A DNA stretch of 64,000 nt from JALFST01 sp022779285 (GCA_050313895.1 JBNPMI010000002.1), one strand, 5' to 3'. Positions 43,347-52,165 are shown, counted from the first letter of the stretch. Numbers and translations are program-made. Notes: generated by a model not told the origin, from the letters alone.

Positions 43347-44378
43347 TCAATTCGACGGCACCTTGTAAATCCATCCCTCAGGCGCCTCAATTTCACCGAG
43401 CTGAATGCCTGTCAATAGATCATAAAGCTTTTTGGAAATCTGTCCCATTTCCTGCATTCCGCTCGGAAATTCAATCACCTCATCGCGATTTGTGATCTTC
43501 CCGACCGGGCTGATGACGGCTGCGGTTCCGCAAAGTCCGCATTCTGCAAAGCTCTGCAGCTCATCGAATCGTACCGGGCGTTCCGTAACCTTAAGACCCA
43601 GATAATGCTCCGCTACGTACATCATGGAGCGTCTCGTGATGGAAGGAAGAATCGAATCCGACTCGGGTGTCACGATTTCCCCGTCCGCGGTCACAAAAAA
43701 GAAATTCGCTCCGCCGGTTTCCTCCACGTAGGTACGCGTGGCCGGATCCAGATAAAGATTTTCATCAAATCCTTTTTCATGTGCCTGCATGTAAGCATGC
43801 ATACTCATTGCATAATTGAGCCCCGCCTTCATGCTTCCTGTTCCGCGGGGAGCCGCACGATCATAGTCGCTCACCCAAAGCGAAAGAGGCTTTACCCCTC
43901 TCGAAAAATATGGTCCCACAGGCGTTGAAAAGATACGGAATTGATACTCCTCCGCCGGCTTTACGCCGATGACCGGCGAAGTAGCAAACATATATGGTCT
44001 TAAATAAAGAGTGGCTCCGCTGCCATAAGGCGGTACATAGGAAGCATTGGCGCGCACAACGGCCTCCACCGCCTGCAAAAATAATTCCTTGGGATACGGA
44101 GGCATCACTAAATACTCTGCAGAACGAATCATGCGCTCCGCATTCAAGTCCGGGCGAAAAAGCACCAGATCCCCGCTTTTTGTCGTATATGCCTTCAGTC
44201 CCTCCAATACCTGCTGACAATATTGGAATATGCCTGCACACTCGTTGAGACAAATCGTGGCATTTTCCGTCAAAATGCCTTCCTGCCATTTTCCATCCTT
44301 ATATTCAGCCAGGTAGCGCTTTTCTGTTTCCCGATAGGCAAAGCCGATATTTTTCCAATCCAAACTCTTCTGCTTCAT
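43347..44378 (-). CDS. ilvE: Branched-chain amino acid aminotransferase
   Basis: A 343-residue fold-type IV PLP enzyme exchanging amino groups between glutamate and the keto acids of leucine, isoleucine and valine. The PLP lysine is in GTGSMKAGLNYA (about residue 193). Other landmarks are QVLEGLKAY, RPYMFATSP, YVEETGGANFFFV and CGLCGTAAVISPVG. The ATG at 44378 has GAGGA upstream. It stands alone with its own promoter and an upstream hairpin. Confidence 0.95.
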   Translation of the reverse strand: MKQKSLDWKNIGFAYRETEKRYLAEYKDGKWQEGILTENATICLNECAGIFQYCQQVLEGLKAYTTKSGDLVLFRPDLNAERMIRSAEYLVMPPYPKELFLQAVEAVVRANASYVPPYGSGATLYLRPYMFATSPVIGVKPAEEYQFRIFSTPVGPYFSRGVKPLSLWVSDYDRAAPRGTGSMKAGLNYAMSMHAYMQAHEKGFDENLYLDPATRTYVEETGGANFFFVTADGEIVTPESDSILPSITRRSMMYVAEHYLGLKVTERPVRFDELQSFAECGLCGTAAVISPVGKITNRDEVIEFPSGMQEMGQISKKLYDLLTGIQLGEIEAPEGWIYKVPSN

Positions 44379-44416
44379 ACTTTCCTCCTCGTTCCGACAC
44401 ATTTCCGCCTCTATGC

Positions 44417-44458
44417 AAAAAGCGATCAGGGCATTGCGAATGTCGACCCGATCGCTTC
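44417..44458 (-). terminator. Attenuator-like hairpin in the ilvE leader
   Basis: On the minus strand AAGCGATCGGG pairs with CCTGATCGCTT, followed by TTTTT, 40 bases before the ilvE ATG and about 60 bases after the transcript start. Placed inside the leader, it can only act as an attenuator or a leaky terminator. No T-box sequence was found in front of it. Confidence 0.6.
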
Positions 44459-44523
44459 CTTTTCCGAAGTCATTTTCTCCATAGAAGCAGCTCTTATTGG
44501 AAGATTTCTCATCGATTTTTGTA

Positions 44524-44551
44524 ATTATACCATTTTACCTTAGAAATTCAA
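44524..44551 (-). promoter_or_regulatory. Sigma-A promoter of ilvE
   Basis: On the minus strand TTGAAT (44551-44546), 16 bp, TATAAT (44529-44524). Confidence 0.75.
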
Positions 44552-44579
44552 CTCTTTACAGACATTTTTATGCGAATTT

Positions 44580-45060
44580 ATAGAACCATGCGATATGGTC
44601 ACAGTGAAAATGCATATGCATTTATCAAGCCTGTCAACTCCAACTTCATCACCCTATGACTTCTTGAAGTCTCCGCCGTACCGCCAACCATCCTCCAAGC
44701 CGACAAAGAGCTTGTGCTGTCTTTCTGTATCCCTGTTATGGAATCGCCTTTGCCGTCGCTGCTTTCACAAGTTTGCCTTCGCTCCATACGGATATTCGCA
44801 GATTTTTGACGATATCGAATTGCTTCGATGATCATTGTACTCAAAAGTGACTCCTTTCGATGCAACGAGTTTGTCTTATATCAGAGCGCCTCTTTTATTT
44901 TGTTGAACAGTGTCACGTATATCTTACTACAGTACAAAAATATCCCTGCGCTTCGGGCGCCGCTGAGACTGCAGGCAACTCTTGCCGATAGAGCTCCATT
45001 ATTCCGATCTTGATTCCAATGAAATTCAAAATATTCGATGAATTTCTCGAGGAATATCGC
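44580..45060. other. Gap with possible gene debris
   Basis: No intact gene with a start signal is present. A minus-strand stretch around 44640-44830 reads ISVWSEGKLVKAATAKAIP and, after a stop, YRKTAQALCRLGGWLAV, which looks like decayed coding DNA of unknown family. The part from 44930 on is the upstream region of the GntR operon. Confidence 0.35.
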
Positions 45061-45099
45061 TTGACAGTTTTTAACTGTTCATATACACTATGAACAGTT
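45061..45099 (+). promoter_or_regulatory. Promoter and overlapping operator of the GntR-ABC operon
   Basis: TTGACA (45061-45066), 17 bp, TACACT (45084-45089) form the promoter. A perfect palindrome, AACTGTTCATA (45073-45083) and TATGAACAGTT (45089-45099) around five bases, covers the spacer and -10 box. A dimer bound here would block the polymerase. The most likely ligand is the GntR protein encoded 20 bases downstream. Confidence 0.88.
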
Positions 45100-45118
45100 G
45101 ACCGTGTGGAGGTGAATT

Positions 45119-45541
45119 GTGAATATACAGATCAAAAACTCGAGTAATGATCCGATCTATTTGCAAATAAAAAATCAAATACGGGATGCCATTATCAACG
45201 GCGAGCTGGAAGCAGATGAACAGCTTCCTTCCATTCGCTTCTTAGCCAAAGAGCTCAGAATCAGCGTGATCACAACAAAACGAGCTTATGACGAATTGGA
45301 AGCCGATGGTTTTATTCATTCCGTACAAGGTAAGGGCAGCTTCGTTGCTCCTCAGAACAGCGATTTGGTAAGGGAAAAGCTTCTTAGAAAAACTGAAGAA
45401 GGGATCAGAGAAATGTTGCATTATGCCGGACTTGCCGGCCTTTCGCATGATGAGCTTATGGAAATGATTCAAGCATTGGAGGATGAATATGCAAAATGCG
45501 GTGGAACTGAAGGGCTTAAAAAAGAAATTGGGGAATTTTGA
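45119..45541 (+). CDS. GntR-family regulator, YtrA subfamily
   Basis: A 140-residue repressor. Residues 10-75 form the GntR winged helix: DPIYLQIKNQIRDAIINGEL, then QLPSIRFLAKELRISVITTK and AYDELEADGFIHSVQGKGSFV. The effector part is only a short helical tail, as in YtrA-type members, which are usually paired with ABC exporters as here. GTG start with GGAGG upstream. Its 3' end overlaps the ABC gene by about 50 bases, and a perfect palindrome covers its promoter, so self-repression is likely. The inducer may be a cell-wall-active antibiotic or peptide, by analogy only. Confidence 0.92.
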   Translation: MNIQIKNSSNDPIYLQIKNQIRDAIINGELEADEQLPSIRFLAKELRISVITTKRAYDELEADGFIHSVQGKGSFVAPQNSDLVREKLLRKTEEGIREMLHYAGLAGLSHDELMEMIQALEDEYAKCGGTEGLKKEIGEF

Positions 45542-46340
45542 GCTGGGTCCGATCGATCTGGTCATTCCCCAAGGCTGTATTGTAGGTTATATCGGAGAAA
45601 ACGGCGCCGGTAAAAGCACCACCATCAAATTACTGCTCAATCTAATGAAGCCGGACGAGGGCGAAATCAAAATATTCGATTTGCCGACTCAAAATTTTAC
45701 GCCGGAGCAAAAAAAGGATCTTGCTTATGTCTTTGATGATCTATATTTGCCGGGAGATATGAACTTAAAGAATATACTGAACTTCCACCGGAAATTTTAC
45801 GGAGATGCCTGGCAGGATAAGACTTTTTCCGAATTGAACACCCGCTTTCAATTGCCGGACAATAAAGCGATCAAACACTTTTCACGAGGGATGAAAATGC
45901 AGCTGGGTATGGCCTTGGCGCTTTCCCATGGTGCAAAGCTACTCCTCCTCGATGAAGCGACAAGCGGACTCGATCCCGTAATCCGTGATGATGTCCTGGA
46001 TTTACTGTTGGACTATATACAGGAAGAAACTCACACCGTTTTGGTTTCCTCGCATATCCTGTCCGATTTGGAAAAAATAGCAGATTATATCGCCTTTATC
46101 CATCAAGGCAAGCTTTTGTTTATGGAAACAAAGGACGATTTGGTAAATCAATACGGGATCGCCTCATTAACTCAAGAACAATTGCAGGAAATGGATCCGG
46201 GGGCCATCGTCGGCACGAGGACACATCAGTTCGGAGTCGAAGCCATGCTGAAAAAAAGCATGGTACCGAACAGCATTGAGCTGGAAAAAGTGAGTGTGGA
46301 AGACATCATGGTGTTCATGATTAAGGGGGAAAGAAAATGA
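45489..46340 (+). CDS. ABC transporter ATP-binding protein
   Basis: A 283-residue ATPase subunit. Walker A is GENGAGKST (about 36-44), the signature HFSRGMKMQLGMA, Walker B LLLLDEATSGLDP, and the switch histidine is in VLVSSHILSDLEK. I choose the ATG at 45489, six bases after GGAGG, over that at 45483. The C-terminal 60 residues resemble the extension of YtrB/BcrA-like exporters. It pairs with the permease that follows with a four-base overlap. Confidence 0.93.
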   Translation: MQNAVELKGLKKKLGNFELGPIDLVIPQGCIVGYIGENGAGKSTTIKLLLNLMKPDEGEIKIFDLPTQNFTPEQKKDLAYVFDDLYLPGDMNLKNILNFHRKFYGDAWQDKTFSELNTRFQLPDNKAIKHFSRGMKMQLGMALALSHGAKLLLLDEATSGLDPVIRDDVLDLLLDYIQEETHTVLVSSHILSDLEKIADYIAFIHQGKLLFMETKDDLVNQYGIASLTQEQLQEMDPGAIVGTRTHQFGVEAMLKKSMVPNSIELEKVSVEDIMVFMIKGERK

Positions 46341-46972
46341 ATGCATTGATTTATAAGGATCTTGTTGCACTAAAGAAAACAAGCCTGCTCAGTCTGGTAA
46401 TTTTAGCTGTGGTATGCTTTATCGGGATCCAGCAAAGGGCCGTACTCATGCTTCCCTTCATCTTCGTACTGATACCGGTAATTCTACTGGGCATTCTATT
46501 CGGCTCTGATGTGCAATCCAAGGTAGACTCCTATATCATTCCCGGTCCGGTCAGGCGCAACACCATTGTATTGAGTCGTTATGCATTTGTCTGGTTGATA
46601 GCGCTCATTGGAATTCTTTTCACGATGCTCTTGAAAATCTTTTCAGGCGATGGCAGCTTGCAGGCGATTCCCTGGCATTTGATAGTAGCGGCAATGTCAC
46701 TGCTTACTACATTGATTTCCGCGATTCAGATTCCTTTAATGTACAAATTCGGAGCGGAACAAGGCAGACTTGTTTTTGTCGTTCTTTATTTTATGATCTT
46801 TGCTCTTTTTACCTATCTTGGCGGCAAGAAGGAATTCATCCTGCAGCTCATGAACACGCTGCAGAACATGAATGTAAGCATAGTGAGTTTGGCTGTCATC
46901 GCCATCACTCTTGTAATCAATGCGATCTCCTATGCAATCGCAGTGGCAATTTATGCCGGAAAAGAGTTTTGA
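46337..46972 (+). CDS. ABC-2 type transporter permease
   Basis: A 211-residue membrane protein with six helices and a short cytoplasmic N-terminus (MNALIYKDLVALKK), typical of ABC-2 exporters next to YtrA-type regulators. GSDVQSKVDSYIIPGPVRRNTIVLSRY is the usual cytoplasmic coupling segment. It starts inside the stop of the ATPase gene (ATGA). The transported compound is unknown; export of, or resistance to, an antimicrobial peptide is a common role in this family. Confidence 0.88.
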   Translation: MNALIYKDLVALKKTSLLSLVILAVVCFIGIQQRAVLMLPFIFVLIPVILLGILFGSDVQSKVDSYIIPGPVRRNTIVLSRYAFVWLIALIGILFTMLLKIFSGDGSLQAIPWHLIVAAMSLLTTLISAIQIPLMYKFGAEQGRLVFVVLYFMIFALFTYLGGKKEFILQLMNTLQNMNVSIVSLAVIAITLVINAISYAIAVAIYAGKEF

Positions 46973-46991
46973 CGGCATAATCCGATCAAGC

Positions 46992-47028
46992 AGGCTCCCC
47001 GGCCTTCGGTTGGGGAGCCTTCGTTTTT
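46992..47028 (+). terminator. Intrinsic terminator of the GntR-ABC operon
   Basis: AGGCTCCCC / GGGGAGCCT stem, then TCGTTTTT. Confidence 0.85.
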
Positions 47029-47195
47029 ATGAGCAGGCATGAAAAACACAACAAGCTTCCTTGAAGAATCGTGTGAGCCTCCTGATGCCCGCGGCATCGT
47101 GCAATCACCCCTCTGAAACAATTGTCGAGCTTTTCCGCGATTCCAGTATCCGGAAATGGATCCCGACAACGCTTTTTGTGAATGGAAGAGTTTCC

Positions 47196-48521
47196 TCACC
47201 CCAAAAGCCATGGCATAAACATATTTGCAAGCCCTAAAAGCAGGAAGAAGCCCAGAGTATCCGTTGCCGTCGTCAAAAAAATCGAACTGGAAATGGCGGG
47301 ATCAAAGCCGAATTTTTTGAGTAAAACGGGAATCGCAAGTCCGAAGACTCCTCCGATGACCATATTCCCGATCATAGCAAGAATCACAATTCCGCTCAGG
47401 AAGATATTTTTATACACTACAACCACAACAATTGCGGTAATCAGGCCGATAATCAAGCCATTGATGACTCCGCTCAAAATCTCCTTCACCATCTGTCCGC
47501 GTGCTTCGTTACGATCCATGGCATCCTTGGAAAGATAACGAATAATAATAGACATCGTTTGAGTACCCGCGTTGCCGCCCATGCCGCTGATAATGGTCAT
47601 AATGGCGGAAAGCGCCACAACCTGTGCAATTGTCCCTTGAAAAAGATTGACCACGGAGGATGCAAAGAATGCGGTCAGGAGATTGATAATCAGCCACGGA
47701 AGGCGCAGACGGATCGAAGTGAAAAGAGGGGTATCCAGATCCTCCTCCATACTGGCGCCGGCCATTTGGAGCATATCCTCATCATGCTCCTTCTCGATAA
47801 CGTCGATGATGTCATCAACCGTAATGATACCGAGAATACGCCCGTTGCTGACGACAGGAATGGCCTTCAGGTCATATTTGGAGACGAGCTGAGCCGCCTC
47901 TTCCTGATCCGCCTCCGGAGGAACAGAGATCACATTGGTTTCTACATACTGTGCAATGAGATCATCGGCGGAAGCCGAAAGCAGATCGCGTAAATCCACA
48001 TAGCCCATGAGCTTGCGCTGATCATCCACAATATAGATGGTTTCGATCTGTTCCGTACGCGGGCCGATGCGGCGGATCGTATCAAAGCCCTCGCGAACAG
48101 TCATGGTGCTGCGAAGCGCAAGGTACTGGGTGGTCATAATTCCGCCGGCAGACTCTTCAGGATATTTCAATAGATCCGTAATAATACGGCGATCTTCGGT
48201 TTTCATCAGATTGATGATTCTTTTTTGACGCCCGATCGGCATATCCCCCAAAACATCAACGATATCGTCCTTTTCCATCCAATGAAAAATAAAAAGAAGC
48301 CGATAATTATCCATGTGATCCACTAAATGTGCACGATCCTTCGGCTCTGCGCTTTCAATAACCAGGGCAAGATTGGAGTTGGAAAGAAGGTTCAGGAAGG
48401 AGCAAATTTCTTCTTCAGGCAATTCCGCGACTTCCGCCGCAATATCCACCGGTTCGTATTGTTCAAAAAGAATCTCTATGGCTTTCGCGTTCGAATTTGC
48501 GATAAGTTCCTGTAATTGCAT
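47196..48521 (-). CDS. mgtE: Magnesium transporter MgtE
   Basis: A 441-residue magnesium channel. The N-domain (1-125) is superhelical, with IFHWMEKDDIVDVLGDMP; two CBS domains follow (about 130-255), with ESAGGIMTTQYLAL at their entry. Five membrane helices make up the C-terminal third, with SGMGGNAGTQTMSIIIRYLS as the pore helix signature. Cytoplasmic magnesium closes the channel through the N and CBS domains. It is a single gene and I saw no M-box riboswitch in front of it. Confidence 0.95.
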   Translation of the reverse strand: MQLQELIANSNAKAIEILFEQYEPVDIAAEVAELPEEEICSFLNLLSNSNLALVIESAEPKDRAHLVDHMDNYRLLFIFHWMEKDDIVDVLGDMPIGRQKRIINLMKTEDRRIITDLLKYPEESAGGIMTTQYLALRSTMTVREGFDTIRRIGPRTEQIETIYIVDDQRKLMGYVDLRDLLSASADDLIAQYVETNVISVPPEADQEEAAQLVSKYDLKAIPVVSNGRILGIITVDDIIDVIEKEHDEDMLQMAGASMEEDLDTPLFTSIRLRLPWLIINLLTAFFASSVVNLFQGTIAQVVALSAIMTIISGMGGNAGTQTMSIIIRYLSKDAMDRNEARGQMVKEILSGVINGLIIGLITAIVVVVVYKNIFLSGIVILAMIGNMVIGGVFGLAIPVLLKKFGFDPAISSSIFLTTATDTLGFFLLLGLANMFMPWLLG

Positions 48522-48598
48522 CTCTTCGCCCTTCCTTTCTTTTGTCTTTTTATTTTATCGCAGTGTCCATTTCGTCTCAATTCATACCCATGAAAAGC

Positions 48599-48630
48599 AA
48601 AAAAAGGAGTCGGCTCAAAACCGACCCCTC
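48599..48630 (-). terminator. Terminator after the ceramidase-like gene
   Basis: On the minus strand AGGGGTCGG / CCGACTCCT with a TTTTGAG loop, followed by about seven T. Confidence 0.85.
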
Positions 48631-48638
48631 GTTACAGA

Positions 48639-49886
48639 TCATGAATAAAACATATCAATCACCTCGTCCATAAGCCTTTCTCCTGCCCCCGGATTCAAAA
48701 AGCTTGCTCGTGCTTCATACACCTCCTGCTCAAAGGACTGCTGATCCGGGAAATACATAGAATATCCATTCGTATAACCGAAAATATAAACATCTTTTAA
48801 TTTGTCATACTTACGTATCAACTCTGAAAAAATCTCTCCCGGAAATGTCAATATTTTTTCTCCGAAAAAATGAATAGACGAGATACGCAGCTTGAGCGGC
48901 CTTCTATTTTGATAGTGTTTTGCATATTCATAAGCAAATCGGAGTCCCTCAAGCTTCGATTCGATCAATCGAGCATCTCCTCTGCTCATACGGTTCCCTG
49001 CCCTGCTCTGTGATTCCTGCTTCTGCACACGAATCACAGACCGAATTTTCGAAAAGTCCTGAGGTTCTCGCAACGGGATCTCCCAGATTCCTGTTTTGCT
49101 CTCTATCAGATTTTCCGTCTCCTTCACAGGCTCAAAATCCACTGCCAGGTATTGCTCCATAAATCGATCGGCAAGACGTTTGATTTCGGCAAAAGAGGTG
49201 TCTTTTCTCGTAAACCGTGTGGAAATATCTCCGGCATCGCCATTGAAAAAGAGTACATGCCGACATTCCTTTTTGAGCTGTTCATAGATGCCCCCGATCA
49301 GATCCGCACTCAGGGCATTGTTCTTAAGAACAGTAGGATGACACGAAAAATGAAATAGTATGTTCGTCTCGCGCTGTGAGACAAAGCGAAATACGATGCA
49401 TCGGGGATCCCCTTTTAGATTCGGATTGTTGCGATTTTTTCCGATATCCTGTAAGAGAAATGCCTTTTTATCGACGTGATAATTCTGAAAATTCTTCTCC
49501 GCTTCATGCACGGCTTTTATTGTCTGGTCGATCACATAGTCGATGTATTCGTCATTGCGCGGACCGAAAATATAGTCCAACCCATATAAAGGAGATTCCG
49601 GAGACGATGTGTCGAGCGTTCCGGCCGGAGCATTATGTGTATGGATCGCCCCGATATAACACGTATAGGATTTATGAAAATCGTTGAGTCTTTGGATGAA
49701 TCGGTCAAGAAACGGCTGATCCACAGCAATCAAATCATAGCTGATGAACGCATATCGTTTTTTACTTCGAAACAACGCAACATGAACCTTCAACGGATCA
49801 TGAACAGAATCATAATCCGAGCTCTTTCCAATCAAAGCTACGGGATGCTTCGGATGAATAGAATATTCAGAAAAAGACGCCAGCAT
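48639..49886 (-). CDS. Neutral/alkaline ceramidase-like protein without signal peptide
   Basis: A 415-residue protein resembling the N-terminal domain of neutral ceramidases. The metal-site motif is GAIHTHNAPAGT and a second ligand region is FHFSCHPTVLK; NGDAGDISTRFT is the nearby catalytic-loop pattern. Neutral ceramidases are normally exported and near 650 residues with a C-terminal Ig-like domain; here both the signal peptide and that domain are missing. Relatives of this shorter kind are found in sugar-use operons and may be amidases acting on other N-acyl compounds. I start at 49886 (GAGAGG upstream); an ATG at 49901 overlapping the previous stop lacks such a site. Last gene after nanE and the YcxB-like gene. 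Confidence 0.7.
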   Translation of the reverse strand: MLASFSEYSIHPKHPVALIGKSSDYDSVHDPLKVHVALFRSKKRYAFISYDLIAVDQPFLDRFIQRLNDFHKSYTCYIGAIHTHNAPAGTLDTSSPESPLYGLDYIFGPRNDEYIDYVIDQTIKAVHEAEKNFQNYHVDKKAFLLQDIGKNRNNPNLKGDPRCIVFRFVSQRETNILFHFSCHPTVLKNNALSADLIGGIYEQLKKECRHVLFFNGDAGDISTRFTRKDTSFAEIKRLADRFMEQYLAVDFEPVKETENLIESKTGIWEIPLREPQDFSKIRSVIRVQKQESQSRAGNRMSRGDARLIESKLEGLRFAYEYAKHYQNRRPLKLRISSIHFFGEKILTFPGEIFSELIRKYDKLKDVYIFGYTNGYSMYFPDQQSFEQEVYEARASFLNPGAGERLMDEVIDMFYS

Positions 49887-49897
49887 AGTTACCTCTC

Positions 49898-50422
49898 TCA
49901 TGATTTCGCGAATTGCGCCCAACGCTCTTCCAGTATATTTATAAAATGCTGTTTTTGTTCTTTCGTTTGGAAGGATCGATCTGGTATCAGTATGACTAAT
50001 GGAGCCCCGGCATCAGACTGTGATCTGAAATAGATCGCTGTACCGGAAGACAACGGAACAATACCTAAGAGATCTGCATATGATCGCTTTGTATTTTGAA
50101 AAGCCACGTATCTGTCCTCAAAAAAGTAATCCATCGTTTTGGCTTGGAATTCTTGTTGCTGAAATCTTTTTTTCACTTGAAGAGACACGATTTTGTCCCA
50201 AAGAGGCGGAAAAAACGCCATCCACCAAAACACTGAAAAAACGATAAAAATTCCCCAAATCACTATGTTTTTCAGCCGGAGACTGAACGCGACGATAAGA
50301 AACAGCAGTGGAATCGAGAAATGTAAGAAAAAACGAATTCTCCTCACCGAGGAATGTCTCGTAATCTCATACACAAGCAGCTCCGTGTATTCTTCCTCTA
50401 ATAGCTGAATGGTAAATTTCAT
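49898..50422 (-). CDS. YcxB-like membrane protein
   Basis: A 174-residue protein with two adjacent membrane helices (about 28-66) and a C-terminal domain of about 85 residues containing YFFEDRYVAFQNTKRSYADL and FILIP-type strands, the arrangement of the YcxB-like family, whose function is unknown. AGGAGG precedes the ATG. A strong terminator lies just 19 bases upstream, leaving no room for a promoter after it, so expression must come from readthrough or from a promoter inside nanE. Confidence 0.75.
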   Translation of the reverse strand: MKFTIQLLEEEYTELLVYEITRHSSVRRIRFFLHFSIPLLFLIVAFSLRLKNIVIWGIFIVFSVFWWMAFFPPLWDKIVSLQVKKRFQQQEFQAKTMDYFFEDRYVAFQNTKRSYADLLGIVPLSSGTAIYFRSQSDAGAPLVILIPDRSFQTKEQKQHFINILEERWAQFAKS

Positions 50423-50440
50423 GCGTTTTTCCTCCTAACC

Positions 50441-50474
50441 AAAAAAGGAAGAGAGTTCATCTCTTCCTTTTTTT
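50441..50474 (-). terminator. Terminator after nanE
   Basis: On the minus strand AAAGGAAGAGA / TCTCTTCCTTTTTT. Its stem lies directly ahead of the YcxB-like gene's ribosome binding site. Confidence 0.85.
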
Positions 50475-50505
50475 CGCTTGTCTCGCCTTTTACTTGCCTT
50501 GGCAT

Positions 50506-51219
50506 TTACAGATTTCTCATCCTTCGATTTTCCCTCACGAATCGCTCTGTAATGAGATGCGGCCTTGTAACGGCTGTCCCGACGGTGATCATATCCGCTT
50601 TTGCATGTATGACTTGATCCAAATCCTCCAATTCCCAAATACGGCCCTCGGCATTTATGGGAAGCTGTATCCTCGCTTTCAATTCCTCGACCATCGCAAT
50701 GTCGGGATGATCTGAAGCATTCGACAAAGAGTTTCTTGTATAACCGGATAGTGTTGATGAAATGATATCCACCATACCTGTCTCCTCTACCTTGACAGCC
50801 TCTTCGACGGTTGCTAAATCTGCCATGATCGGGATCTCCGGATATGCGCTGCGAATTTTCTTCAATAAATCGACAAGCTTTTCAAAAGATCTGGATTCTC
50901 TGATGGTGCAATCCAATGCGAGTATATCTGCGCCGGCATCAATGACCTGTTTTGCACATTCAAACGTCGGCGTAATGATGACCGTATCAAGAGGATCTCC
51001 CTGTCGGATTTCCTTATAGATTCCAATAACAGGAACATCGACAACCTCCTTGATTGCACGAATATCCTGCGGCCAGCAAGCACGAATTCCATCGGCTCCT
51101 CCCATAACCGCGCTTTGTGCCATAATTGCCATGTTTTCAGCACCATATAAAGGAGTATCCTCGTATGCCTGGCAGGAGATGATTAAACCGCCGATTAACT
51201 TTGAAACAATCTCTTTCAC
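50506..51219 (-). CDS. nanE: N-acetylmannosamine-6-phosphate 2-epimerase
   Basis: A 237-residue TIM-barrel enzyme turning ManNAc-6-phosphate into GlcNAc-6-phosphate. Typical segments are GGLIISCQAYEDTPLYG, GADGIRACWPQDI, PVIGIYKEI with the catalytic lysine, VDIISSTLSGYT and INAEGRIWELED with the catalytic acid, then TVGTAVTRPHLIT. GTG start, AGGGG upstream. It follows the PTS genes by 27 bases. As the PTS product must be a 6-phosphate, this enzyme points to ManNAc as the sugar brought in. Confidence 0.95.
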   Translation of the reverse strand: MKEIVSKLIGGLIISCQAYEDTPLYGAENMAIMAQSAVMGGADGIRACWPQDIRAIKEVVDVPVIGIYKEIRQGDPLDTVIITPTFECAKQVIDAGADILALDCTIRESRSFEKLVDLLKKIRSAYPEIPIMADLATVEEAVKVEETGMVDIISSTLSGYTRNSLSNASDHPDIAMVEELKARIQLPINAEGRIWELEDLDQVIHAKADMITVGTAVTRPHLITERFVRENRRMRNL

Positions 51220-51246
51220 GTGAGCACCCCTAACTTTCCGGAAAGA

Positions 51247-52152
51247 TCAAACAACAAACATGCCAATAAAATATCCGACAACGGAAAGAACGGCATACAG
51301 ACCGATCACCTTCAAAGCGCCCCAGTTCTTTTTAATCATTAACCAGTATGTCAGTAAAACGAGCAAAAGGACGGGCAATCCGGGCATGATCGAGTTGAGA
51401 ATTTCTCCGATCTTAATTTCCAGCTCTCCATTTTGGAACACCCAACCGATGTTGACATGAGTATATTGGGCGGTTACCGCGCCAATGACCATCAGGCCCA
51501 CAATTTCAGCCGCAGCAACAACCTGATCCTTAATTCCGCTGTTCAGAATGTCCTCTGCTGCTTTAGCGCCGGCCTTCGCACCGCTCGAGAACAGAAAATA
51601 TGTCAAAGGAAGCATGATTCCCAAGAAGACGACAACATAGAATAACGGGCCAAGAATCGATCCATTTTGTGACAAACCGAGCGCAATGCTGAGTAAAATT
51701 GGAATTAACGTGCCGGGAAGCAAAGAATCGCCTATGCCGGCTAACGGCCCCATCAAGGCTGTCTTAAAAGAGTTTATGAGCTCCGGAGACACGTCGCCGC
51801 CTTCTCCCTTTGCCATTTCATACTCCATCCCGGTAACAATGCCCGGCACCAGGCATCCAAGATAGGGCTCCGTATTAAAAAAATTCGCATGTCGAGCAAG
51901 CATTTCCTTTTGTTTTTCCGGCTGATTCGGATATAGATCCTCGCGTACACGCCCCAGCATACGGATTAATGCGGGGCCTTCCATACGTTCAAAATTTTGA
52001 ACGGACAAATTGAAAAACATCCAGTTCCAGTAGGTGCGGCGAATGATCTTATTGGGAATAGTTTGCGATCTTACCTCTGATGGGTTATCTTTTTTCATGG
52101 TCTGTTGTTCTGTCGATTGCAGAGTACTTTTTTTGATGTTATTCTCTTCCAT
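51247..52152 (-). CDS. PTS mannose-family IID component
   Basis: A 301-residue membrane component. After a polar N-terminus (1-37) comes YWNWMFFNLSVQNFERMEG, the family signature, then GPLAGIGDSLLPGTLIPILL and a C-terminal helical bundle. With IIC it forms the sugar channel. The ATG at 52152 (AAGGAG upstream) is used; a frame extending to 52176 would overlap IIC. The N-terminus is some 30 residues longer than in many family members. Confidence 0.92.
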   Translation of the reverse strand: MEENNIKKSTLQSTEQQTMKKDNPSEVRSQTIPNKIIRRTYWNWMFFNLSVQNFERMEGPALIRMLGRVREDLYPNQPEKQKEMLARHANFFNTEPYLGCLVPGIVTGMEYEMAKGEGGDVSPELINSFKTALMGPLAGIGDSLLPGTLIPILLSIALGLSQNGSILGPLFYVVVFLGIMLPLTYFLFSSGAKAGAKAAEDILNSGIKDQVVAAAEIVGLMVIGAVTAQYTHVNIGWVFQNGELEIKIGEILNSIMPGLPVLLLVLLTYWLMIKKNWGALKVIGLYAVLSVVGYFIGMFVV

Positions 52153-52165
52153 TTGGATCTCCTTT

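Noticed and set aside
44403..44600. T-box riboswitch upstream of ilvE
   Set aside because: No AGGGTGGNACCGCG-like element or specifier stem was found before the hairpin.
44580..44870. Small gene on either strand in the ilvE-GntR gap
   Set aside because: Frames lack ribosome binding sites, and the only protein-like stretch is interrupted by stops.
48522..48598. M-box magnesium riboswitch ahead of mgtE
   Set aside because: Only about 77 bases separate mgtE from the neighbouring terminator, too short for the element.
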